Translations under genes and position numbers: made by a program | NCBI GenBank assembly: GCA_025916135.1 | Contig: CP104793.1 | Coordinates: forward strand, 1,302,001 to 1,366,000 | DNA length: 64,000 bases | Source of the DNA: Rhodobacteraceae bacterium D3-12 | GTDB taxonomy: Bacteria > Pseudomonadota > Alphaproteobacteria > Rhodobacterales > Rhodobacteraceae | Direction of reading: 5' to 3' | Part shown: positions 46,401 to 56,549 of the stretch, in pieces | Numbering within the stretch: the stretch's first letter is position 1 | Layout: each line of letters begins with the position of its first letter | The notes under the pieces: model-generated | What the model was told of the DNA's origin: nothing | Seen by the model: the letters and a program-made list of their open reading frames with translations, nothing else | The model's database searches: none

Positions 46401-49400
46401 GGGTCACGAGGTGATCTCGGTCATTGCGGGGGATGCGTTTGGCCGCTTGGACGAAGGGGTTTATTCGCTGTCGCCAGAGCGCGGGCGCGAGGGCTATGAC
46501 CAGTTGGTTGCCGCCTTGGGCGAGGCCGGGCAGGTGCCCGACCGGATCGCGCATTTCTGGTTGGTGACAAAAGACGAGAGCCACAGGCCGGGGTCATCGT
46601 TTTTCCATCGCAATCAGGAACAGGGGTTCTATTCGCTGATGTTTCTGGCCCAAGCCATGGGCGAGGCGGATTGGCCGGGGCTGCATGTGAATGTGTTCAC
46701 GACGGGCGCGGCGCAGGTGGCGGATGAGACGCTGGCCTATCCAGAGAAGCTTACGGTGCGGGGGCCGGTGAAGGTTCTGGGCAAGGAGCTGCCGGGGATG
46801 AGTGCTTCGGTTCTGGATGTGGAGATGGAGGCGCCGGTCAAAGGGCGGTTGGGGCCGTCGCAGACGCCCGCGCCCGCGCCGATGGCGGCGGCGGTTCTGG
46901 AAGAGTTGCTGAGCGCGCCGAGTGAGAGCATTGCGGCGCTGCGCCATGGGCGGCGATACGAGCAGGGCCTGCGCGAGATTGCGCTTGAGGCGGGCGCCGA
47001 GGGCCCTGTTTTGCTGCGGGATGAGGGGGTTTACCTGATCACGGGCGGGTTTGGCGGGATTGGCCTGACGCTGGCCGAGAGGTTGATCCGGGATCACAAG
47101 GCGCGGGTGGTGTTGATGGCGCGACGTGCCTTGCCGCCGCGTGATGATTGGGCCGATTACGTTCTGAGGCACGGGCGGCATGATGCCACCGCGCAGCGGA
47201 TCGCCGCGGTCGAGCGGCTGGAGGCGCTGGGCGGGCAGGTGATGGTGCTGGCGGCGGATGTGTCCAACGTCGAGGACATGCGCGGCGCGCTGGAACAGGT
47301 GCAGATGCGGTTTGGCGCGGTGAACGGCGTGATCCACGGCGCCGGTGTGATCGCGGATGAGCCGCTGATGACCAAGAGCCCGGCGACGGTGGAGGATGTG
47401 TTCACGCCGAAAATCCATGGGGTTCAGGTTCTGGACGAGCTGTTCGAGGATGGGGCGCTGGATTTCATGGTGCTGTTTTCGTCGACGTCAACCGTGACGG
47501 GACCGGCGGGGCAGATCGACTATATCGCCGCCAATGAATACCTGAACGCTTATGCGCGTGCGCGGGCCGGGGGCGAGACGCGGGTTTTGGCGCTGAACTG
47601 GGGCATTTGGGCCGAGGTGGGCATGGCCGCAGAGGCGCTGGGCGTGGCGCAGGCGGAGCCGGACCGGAGCGAGGTTGCGGTGGCGCAGCCGTTGCTGGGT
47701 GTGGCGAGTTTCGATCGCGCGGGAAACCGGATGTTCCGGCGTGATTTGTTCGTGGGCGATTGGATCGTGGGCGAGCATCGCACGCTGGAGGGCAAGGCAT
47801 TGTTGCCCGGCACCGGATACCTTGAGATCGCCGCGCAAGCGCTTGAAGCGCAGGGAGAAACCGGGGGGGAACCGGGGGGGAAACCGGCGGATTTGAAATC
47901 CGGGACCTGTATTTCCTGCGCCCGTTTGACGTGTCGGAGCACGGCGCGCGTGAGATGCGCGTGACGCTGGAACGCAGCGATCTGGGCTATGACATGAGCG
48001 TGCGGGGCACACGCGAGATCGACGGGCGCCAAGGGTTTGAAACCAATGCGCAGGCGGTTTTGTCGCTGTTGCCGATGGGCGCGCCGGAGGCGGTTGATCT
48101 GGCGGCATTGGAGGCGCGTTGCGCGCGGGTTGAGACGGCGCAAGAGGGGCGTTCGCTCCGCTCGCCGCAAGAGGCACATTTGCGGTTTGGAGCGCATTGG
48201 CGCGTGCTGCGCCGGGCGGCATATGGCGCGGGTGAGGGTGTTGCGCGGCTTAAGCTGGCCGAGGGTTTGGACGAGGCGGGCTATCGCCTGCATCCCGGTT
48301 TGCTGGACCTTGCGACCGGCTGGGCGATGGAGTTGATCGAGGGCTATGACGGCGCGCATTTGTGGGTGCCGGTGTCCTATGGCGCGGTGCGGGTGTACCG
48401 CGATTTGCCGGGCGAGGTGGTCTCGTGGGTGCGCAATGCGGGCGAAAACCGGGCCAGCGCGGGCGCGGCGAGCTTTGACGTGACGATCTGTGACACCCAA
48501 GGCAATGTCTGTGTTGAGGTGCATAATTTCTCGATCCGGCAGATGGAGGCGGGCGCGGCGTTGTTCGCAGAACCGCAGGTGCGGGATTTGGAATTCCCCG
48601 ACGCCGAGGCGAACCGCCCCTTGTCCCCCGCAGAGGAACGGTTGCGCCACAACCTGTCGCAGGGCATCCGCCCCGAGGAAGGCGCGGAGGCGTTCATGCG
48701 GGCGCTGGCGATGGACCGCGCGCAGGTGATTGTGTCGTCACTGTCGCTGCCCGATCTGGTGCGGCAGGCGGCCGCGGAAAGCGGTGAGGAGCGCGAGGCG
48801 CAGACCTTCCAGCGGCCCGATCTTGAGACCGAATTCGTGGCACCGGAAGGGGCCATCGAGCAGCGGCTGGCGCAGTTCTGGGGCGGATTGCTGGGCGTTG
48901 AGCAGATCGGGGCGGAGGACAATTTCTTTGATCTTGGTGGTCATTCGTTGATCGCGGTGCGGCTGTTTGCGATGGTCAAAAAGGAATGGTCTGTGGATTT
49001 CCCGATCTCGGTTCTGTTTGAGGCACCGACCATTCGCGCCTGTGCAAAAATGATTGCATCTGAGGGTGTTAGCGAAGAAACCTCAGGTGATGGTTCAGTT
49101 GAGGTTGCGCGGAAGACGCCGGAGCGGAGGTTTACCCATCTGGTGCCGATGCATCAGGGCGAAGGCGGGCCGCGGCGGCCGTTCTTCCTTGTTGCGGGGA
49201 TGTTTGGCAATGTCTTGAACCTGCGCCATCTGGCGCATCTTCTGGGGGCGGACAGACCATTTTATGGCTTACAGGCCAAGGGGTTGCTGGGCGAAGATGA
49301 ACCACATCGCAGCATTGTAGATGCGGCGAAAGACTACCTTGGGGAGATGCGTCAGGTGCAGCCCAAGGGGCCATATATGCTGGGCGGTTTTTCGGGCGGT

Positions 49401-50006
49401 GGGATCATCGCATATGAGATTGCGCAGCAGTTGAAGGCAGCGGGTGATGAGGTCGCAATGCTGGTCATGCTGGACACCCCCTTGCCACAGCGCAGGCCGC
49501 TGAGCGGGCGGGACCGGGTGGTGATCCAGCTTCAGGAGCTTAAGGCGGGTGGCTTTGCTTATCCGTTCAAATGGGCGGCGCGGCGGATCGCATGGGAGTT
49601 TGAAAAGCGCGCGAACAAAGACCCGCAGGGCTTTGAAAACGCAGAAGTTTCATTCCATAATTCGGCCATTGAAGAGGCGTTCTTGGCGGCGGTTGCACAG
49701 TATGAGTTGCAGCCTTGGGACGGGCCGTTGGCGTTGTTCCGCCCGCCGCTTCAGGGCAAGTGGGAAGTTGCGCCGGGGCGTTGGGTCAATTCCGAGCGGG
49801 CCTATGTGACATCCGACAACGACTGGACGCCCAAAGCGCCATTGGTTGAGGTGGTGGAAGTGCCGGGCGATCATGACAGCATGGTGTTGGAGCCGAATGT
49901 GCGGGTTTTGGCGGCGCGGATGAAGCGGCTGATTGAAGACGCGGAAAATCCGGGTGCGCGGGCCGCACGGGTGGCGGCGCTGCCGACTGCGAAAGCGGCG
50001 GGGTGA
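43483..50006 (+). CDS. Type I polyketide synthase, KS-AT-KR-DH-ACP-TE (one frameshift)
   Basis: With one G restored in a G7 run near 47864-47880 the protein is 2174 residues. Domains: KS about 25-450 (Cys201 in TACSTS, His337, His377); AT about 540-840 (Ser649 in GHSMGE); KR about 1180-1390 (TGGFGGIG at 1187, Tyr1347, Asn1351); DH about 1425-1700 (His1432, Asp1609 in HPGLLD); carrier about 1795-1860 (Ser1822 in LGGHSL, PCP-like); TE about 1910-2150 (Ser1971 in GFSGGG, His2131). All catalytic residues are present. KR precedes DH, unlike most modular PKSs. It likely adds one C2 unit, reduces and dehydrates it, then releases the product. The stop overlaps the next gene. Confidence 0.9.
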
Positions 50007-50011
50007 CGGGA

Positions 50012-51003
50012 ATGGCACGTGTTCTGACGATCATTTTGAACTATCGCACGCCGGAGATGACCCTTGCCGCGGTTGAGGCGGCCTTGCGCGAGATGGCGGA
50101 TATTGAGGGCGAGGTTCTGGTTGTTGATAACGACAGCGCAGATGGTTCGTTCGAGGCATTGCAGGCCGGGGTGGCCGAGAGAGGCTGGCCTGTGCGGGTG
50201 CTGCAATCGGGGCGCAATGGCGGCTTTGGCGCGGGCAATAATTTCGGGATGCGTGCGGGGCTGAGCGATGGCAGCAGGCCGGATTATTTCTATATCCTGA
50301 ATTCGGATGCCTTTCCCGATGCGGGGGCGATTGGCGCGTTGCTGCGCCATTTGGAGGCGACGCCGGAGGCCGGGTTTGCCGGCAGTTATATTCACGGGCC
50401 GGAGCGCGACGCGCATGTAACCGCATTCCGCTTTCCGTCGATCAAAAGCGAATTTGAGGGGGCCGCGCGGTTTGGCCCTGTGACCCGGATGCTCAGCGAT
50501 CATGTGGTGCCTTTGCCGGTGCCGCAGGCCACGCAGGCGGTTGAGTGGCTGGCCGGGGCGAGCCTTATGATGCGGGCCGAGGTGTTGGAGGACATCGGGC
50601 TCTTTGATGAGGCGTTTTTCCTTTATTATGAAGAAACGGACCTGTGCCGCAGGGCCATGTTGGCCGGGTGGGAGACGCATTATGTGCGCGAGAGCGAGGT
50701 CACGCATATCGGGTCGGTGTCGACGGGCATGAAGGATTGGGCGCGGGTGCCGGACTACTGGTTCAACTCGCGTTGGTATTATTTCTGCAAGAACCACGGG
50801 CGCGGTTATGCCGTGGCGGCGACGCTGGCGCATGTGGCGGGGGGGTGATCCACCGCTTGAGGGTGCTGGTTCAGCGCAAGGACCGGAGCGATCCGCCGGG
50901 GTTTTTGCGCCATCTGCTGCGCCATGATGCAGGGGCATTGTTCAGCGCAGGTTCGCGGGGGCGCGATGAAGGGCTTAACCAAGTGGGGCTTGGGGAAGGA
51001 TAA
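50012..51003 (+). CDS. Glycosyltransferase family 2, rhamnosyltransferase-like (one frameshift)
   Basis: ATG 50012 is used; a GTG at 50003 overlaps the PKS stop. Features are TIILNYRTPEMTLAAVEAAL, LVVDNDSADGSFEAL, NGGFGAGNNFGMRAG, YILNSDAFPDAGA and EWLAGASLMMRAEVLEDIG...FDEAFFLYYEETDLC, all typical of the WbbL-like GT2 branch. A G7 run at 50839-50845 causes an early stop after AHVAGG; one more G continues VIHRLRVLVQRKDR to TAA 51003, giving 330 residues. It sits between PKS and NRPS with almost no spacing (six bases to the NRPS start), so it may glycosylate their product. Confidence 0.85.
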
Positions 51004-51008
51004 CGGAA

Positions 51009-54000
51009 ATGAGTGTTCAGAGTTATGTGATTATCGGCAACGAGAGCCTTGCCATTCAATGCGCCGAGAAGGTGTTGGCAAGCGGTGGGACGCTGGCCGC
51101 GATGGTGACGCGCAACCCGGATGTGGCGGCATGGGCGGTGAAATCCGGTCTGTCGGTGATCCAGCCGGGCGCGGGTTTGGAGCAGCGGTTGAGCGGTGTC
51201 GCGCATGACTGGCTGTTGTCGATTGCCAATCTGGACATGTTGCCCGAGGCGGTTTTGGCCTTGCCCAAGCGGGGCGCGGTGAATTTCCATGATGGGCCGC
51301 TGCCCGCCTATGCCGGGTTGAATGCGCCGGTCTGGGCGATGCTGGAAGGGCAGGCTCGTCACGGTATCACCTGGCACATTACGGAGGCGCGGGCCGATAC
51401 CGGCGCGATCATTGAGCAGGTGATGTTTGACATCACAGAGAATGACACGGCGTTGACGTTGAACACCAAGGCCTATGAGGCGGCGATCGGGTCGTTCGGG
51501 GCTGTGTTGGACAAGCTGGCGCTGGACCCGGTGCCGGTGGTGGCGCAACCGGGCGAGGGGCGCAGTTATTACGGCAAGGCCAAGCGCCCGGCGGCGGCGG
51601 GGCGGCTGGATTTCACCGCGTCGGCGCAGGATGTGGCGCGGATGGTGCGTGCGTTGGATCATGGGCCCTATTGGAACCCGCTGGCCGTGGCCAAGATCGA
51701 GGCGGGCGGCGTGGTTATGGCCGTAGAGGGCGCGGCGATCCCGCGCGAGCCGATGGCGGCTGCCGCGCCGGGAACCGTGCTGGAGGTCGACGGCGAGGCG
51801 GTTTGCGTCGCCTGTGGCGAGGGGGCGGTGGTGCTGTCCGGGATCACGACGCTGGATGGTGGCGCGGTGGATCTACCGGCGGCGATGGCGAAGGGGGATG
51901 TGTTGCCCTCGCTGGTGGCCGGGCCGGATGTGGCCGCAGTGGATGCGGAGATGGCGCGCGCAGCGGCGGGTGAAGCGCGGTGGCGCGGGCGTTTGAAGGT
52001 GATGGTTCCGGCGGAATTGGCCGGGATCGGCGCGGGCGCGGTGGCAGAGCCGCGCGAGATTGCGCTTGATCTGGGTGTTGAGGGCGATGCTGTTTTGTCG
52101 CTGGCGGCGGGGCTTGTTGCGGCTTTGTCCGAGCATGGGGTTGCCGATCTGGCCTTTGCTGAGGACGCGGACGCCGCCAACACCGCAAGCGCTTATGTCA
52201 GCGGCTGGGTGCCGCTGCGGTTTGGCGATGATGTAAGCGTGGCGCGCAAGGCGCCGTGTTTCGCCTTGGACCTTCAGCTTCGAGATCGCGAGATCGGGCG
52301 GATTGGTCAACCGATGATCGGATTGTCGGAGGGCGGATTGGTTGACGGAACGGCGATGACGTTTGCGCCGGACCGGTTGGTGTATGATGCCACCCGGGTG
52401 AGCGAGACGCTGGCGCAGATATGGGCGCGGCGGTTGGAGCATCTGAGCCGGGTTGGGGGCCTTGAGGCGATTGCGCCGGATGCATGGCCGGTGCTGCCCG
52501 ACAGCGAGCGCGAGATGCTGGTGAGCCAGTGGAACGCGACCGAAGTGGCGTTTGACGCCGAGCTTTGCGTGCATCAGGCGTTTGAGCGGCAGGTGGCGCA
52601 GTCGCCGCAGGCCGAGGCGTTGGTTTGCGAGGGGGAGAGCCTGAGCTATGGCGCATTGAATGCGCGGGCCAACAAGGTGGCGCATGTGCTGCGCGAGATG
52701 GGCGTAAAGCCCGGCACGCTGGTTGGTTTGGCGAGCGAGCGCAGCGTGAACCTGTTGATCGGGGCGTTGGGGATTTTGAAGGCGGGGGGGCCTATGTGCC
52801 GTTGGACCCGGCCTATCCGGCGGACCGGATCGCGCTTTATATCGAGGACAGCGCCGCGCCGGTGATTGTGACGACAGAGGCGACGCAGAGCGTGCTGCCG
52901 GCGTCACAGGCCGAGGTGTTGGTGATTGATACCGACCCGAGGGTGGCGGACGCGCCCGAAAGCACCGTGGAAAGCGGGGCGGCGGGCAGTGATCTGGCTT
53001 ATATGATCTACACCAGCGGCTCGACCGGTAGGCCCAAGGGGGTGATGGTTGAGCATCGCAATGTCGCGAACTTCTTTGCCGGGATGGACGCGCGGATTGA
53101 CCATGCGGCGGGCTCGGTCTGGCTTGCGGTAACGAGCCTGAGCTTTGATATTTCGGTGCTTGAGCTGTTCTGGACGTTGGCGCGGGGGTTCAAGCTGGTC
53201 CTGTCGGGGGACGAGAGCCGCACCTTGGTGAGCCAGGGGCGGATTGCCGTGACCGGTAAGGGCATGGAGTTTGGCCTGTTTTATTGGGGCAATGACGACG
53301 GGCCGGGCAAGCAGAAATACCGGATGCTGCTGGAAGGGGCGAAGTTTGCCGATGCCAACGGGTTTTCCGCCGTGTGGACGCCGGAGCGGCATTTCCATGC
53401 CTTTGGCGGGCCTTATCCGAACCCGGCGGTGACGGGCGCGGCGGTGGCGGCGGTGACAGAAAATATCGCGGTGCGATCGGGCTCTTGCGTGGCGCCGTTG
53501 CACCATCCGCTGCGCGTGGCCGAGGAATGGGCGGTGATCGACAACCTGACCAACGGGCGCGCAGGCATGGGGATTGCGAGCGGCTGGCAGCCGGATGATT
53601 TTGTGCTGCGCCCCGAAAATGCGCCGCCCAACAACAAGGCCGCGATGTTTGAGAGCATCGACACCCTGCGCAAGCTGTGGCGGGGCGAAGAGGTGGCGTT
53701 TCCCAATGGCTCGGGCAAGGAGGTTGCGGTGCTGACCCAGCCGCGGCCGGTGTCCAAGGAATTGCCGGTGTGGATCACCACGGCGGGCAACCCGGAGACG
53801 TGGAAAGAGGCGGGATCGGTGGGGGCGAATGTGCTCACCCACCTGCTGGGCCAGAGCATTGAAGAGGTGCGCGGCAAGATCGAGATTTACCACGCGGCGT
53901 TGCGCGAGGCGGGGTATGACCCCGAGAACTTCACCGTGACGATGATGCTGCACACCTATGTCGCCGACAGCCGTGCGCGGGCGCGGGAGGTGGCACGCGG

Positions 54001-55593
54001 GCCGATGAAGGATTACCTGCGCGCGGCGGCGGGGCTGATCAAGCAATATGCCTGGGCGTTTCCGGCGTTCAAGAAGCCCAAGGGCGTGGAAAACCCGTTT
54101 CAGCTCGACCTTGGCGAGCTGACCGGGGATGAGATGGACGGTATCCTTGAATTCGCGTTTGAGCGGTATTTCGAGGATAGCGGGCTGTTTGGCACGGTTG
54201 AGGATTGTCTTGACCGGGTGGAGCAGTTGAAGCGCATCGGGGTGGGTGAAATTGCCTGTCTGATTGATTACGGCATCGCGCCGGACATGGTGTTGGAGGG
54301 CTTGCGCCCCTTGGCCGAGGTGCATGCGCGGGCGAATGAAGCGAGCGGCGTGGCGGAGGAGGATTTCTCGATCGCGGCGCAGATTGTGCGGCATGGGGTG
54401 ACGCATCTGCAATGCACGCCGAGCCTTGCGCGGATGATTGCGATGAACGAAGAGGCGCGGATGGCGCTGGGCCGGGTGAAGCATTTGATGATCGGCGGCG
54501 AGGCCTTGCCCGGTGCGCTGGTCGAGGAGTTCGGCCAGATCACGCGTGCCAGCATCGAGAATATGTACGGGCCGACCGAGACGACGATTTGGTCGACCAC
54601 CGAAACCGCCAGCGCGGGCGAAGGCGTGGTGAACATCGGCGCACCGATTGCCAATACGCAGGTCTATGTGCTGAACGAGGCTGGCGAGGTTTGCCCCGTC
54701 GGCGTGGCCGGAGAGCTGTTGATCGGCGGTGCAGGCGTGACGCGCGGCTATTGGCAGCGCGAGGATTTGACGGCGGAGCGGTTCGTAGACAACCCGTTCC
54801 ACGGCCAGCGGATGTATCGCACCGGTGATCTGGTGCGCTGGCGGGCCGATGGCAAGCTCGACTTCCTTGGGCGGGCGGATCATCAGGTGAAGCTGCGCGG
54901 GTACCGCATTGAATTGGGCGAGATCGAAGCGCAGTTGGCCGCGCAGGCGGGCATCCGTCAGGCGGTGGTGATGGCCCGCGAGGACAGCCCCGGCGATGTG
55001 CGTCTGGTGGCCTATATGCTGAGCGATGCGGTGCTGGATGAGGCGGCGTTGAAGGCGGCCTTGGGGCAGGACTTGCCGGAATTTATGGTGCCGGCGCATT
55101 TTGTGCGGCTTGATGCGTTTCCGCTGACCCCGAACAAGAAGGTGGACCGCAAGGCGCTGCCTGCGCCCGGGCGCGGGGGGCGAGTGCCAACACCGGTGGC
55201 GCGGCGCGGCCAGAGGCGGCGGGCGCGGCAGAGGTCGCTTCGCCGGATGCAGGCACAATCGAGGCGGATATCGCGGCGATCTGGTGCCGGGTGCTGGGTG
55301 TTGAGCGGGTTGGAGCGAAGGACAGTTTCTTTGACCTTGGCGGGCATTCCCTTTTGGCGGTGCAGGCGCATCGCGAAATTCGCGAGACGTGCGGCGCGCC
55401 GAGGCTGGCGATCACCGACATTTTCCGGTTTCCCACGCTGGGCGGCTTGTCAGAACGGGTGCGCGCGTTGAGCGATGGTGGCGGGACGCCAGCAGAGATA
55501 CCCGCAGCCGTTGCGCCACCGGTTGAGACTCCCGACGGGACCATGTCCAAGCGCCGCGAAATGCGTGCGCGCCGACGTATGGCGCGGGCGTGA
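51009..55593 (+). CDS. NRPS: formyltransferase-adenylation with embedded monooxygenase-PCP (two frameshifts)
   Basis: Restoring one G at 52784-52790 and one at 55175-55180 gives 1528 residues. N-terminal formyltransferase about 1-310, with the Asn92, His94, Asp130 triad ([11 protein letters not shown]). About 330-490 resembles a condensation-domain remnant without HHxxxDG. Adenylation starts about 530 with [11 protein letters not shown] near 668, is interrupted about 753-1108 by a luciferase-like FMN monooxygenase ([21 protein letters not shown]), then resumes to [13 protein letters not shown] Ser is about 1448 (LGGHSLLAV). The code read against GrsA is D-I-L-Q-M-G-M-I-W, near the glycine code. 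Myxothiazol and melithiazol synthetases have similar interrupted glycine A domains. Confidence 0.88.
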
Positions 55594-55602
55594 GGCGGGG
55601 CG

Positions 55603-56307
55603 TTGGGCGAGCCGCGGACTGACCAAATTGAAACCGCTTTGAGGGCGGTTTTGCCCGCTGGTGTCGCTTGTGCAGTGATCCGGCCCGAGATCCGGCCCGA
55701 GGGCGAGGCGGCGGGCGGAGATCTGGCGGGCGCGTTTAGTGTCGAAGCCGAAGCGATGCGCGCGGCGGTGCCGAAACGGCGGGCAGAGTTTTTCGCAGGG
55801 CGGGCGGCGGCGCGCCGGGCGATGGCTCAGTTGGGTATGCCCCCCGCGCCGGTGCCGATGGGCGACGACCGCGCACCGGTTTGGCCCGATGGCGTGGTCG
55901 GCTCAATCTCGCATTGCGAGGGGGTTTGCGTGGCGTTGATCGCGCGATCCGAGACGTGGCGGAGCCTGTCGGTGGATGTGGAACCGTTAGAGGATTTGCC
56001 GCGTGACCTTTGGGACAGTGTGATGGGCGCGCAGGAGCGGGCGCGTTTGGCAGAGCTGCCGGAGGCGGCGCGCGGGCGGTGCGGGCGATTGATTTTTTCG
56101 GCCAAGGAGGCGGTTTACAAATTGCAGTATCCGATCACCGCCGAATGGATGGAGTTTAGCGATCTTGACGTTGTTGTTGACGCGCAGGAGGCGGGTTTTG
56201 ATGCGCGGTTTTGCGGCAGAAATGTGCCGGAATTTGCCCGTGGCGGTTTGAGGGGCCAGATTTTGAAGCTATCTGGCGTGATGTTGTGCATGATGTTTTT
56301 GCGATAG
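55603..56307 (+). CDS. 4'-phosphopantetheinyl transferase (Sfp/EntD type)
   Basis: 234 residues; the likely start is TTG 55603, nine bases after the NRPS stop, with GAGGCGGGG upstream. EntD/Sfp features are FFAGRAAARRAMAQLG, VGSISHCEGVCVAL, SVDVEP (metal-binding Asp and Glu) and FSAKEAVYKLQYP with the catalytic Lys. It moves the phosphopantetheine arm from CoA to the carrier domains of the upstream PKS and NRPS. Its place as last gene of the operon supports dedicated activation. Confidence 0.9.
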   Translation: MGEPRTDQIETALRAVLPAGVACAVIRPEIRPEGEAAGGDLAGAFSVEAEAMRAAVPKRRAEFFAGRAAARRAMAQLGMPPAPVPMGDDRAPVWPDGVVGSISHCEGVCVALIARSETWRSLSVDVEPLEDLPRDLWDSVMGAQERARLAELPEAARGRCGRLIFSAKEAVYKLQYPITAEWMEFSDLDVVVDAQEAGFDARFCGRNVPEFARGGLRGQILKLSGVMLCMMFLR

Positions 56308-56364
56308 GATTTTGTTTTTGTTGAGTTATGTCGCAGCCAACAGGATGAGGTCGTTGCCCCGTGG

Positions 56365-56379
56365 GAAACACTGTGTTTC
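56365..56379. terminator. Small hairpin downstream of the PPTase gene
   Basis: GAAACA-CTG-TGTTTC, 58 bases after the stop, followed by CTGGCAAAATC. A weak terminator candidate; it lacks a T-run. Confidence 0.3.
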
Positions 56380-56549
56380 TGGCAAAATCGTGAAAATAGT
56401 GGCGAAATCTGGGCAGATAGCCTAAGTTAGTCTGGCTTGAGCATGAGGGGGTGGAAAGGTGTTCTTTCCCCGGTGACGCGCAGGCGTATTTTTTTCAGCT
56501 GAATTCCTGCGGGGGCAGGGAATTTCGCACCAGATATGGAGTTTGGACA

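Noticed and set aside
52904-55258. 784-codon minus-strand frame over the NRPS
   Set aside because: Complement of a high-GC gene with a His/Arg/Leu-rich sequence; the plus strand carries the A, monooxygenase and PCP motifs.
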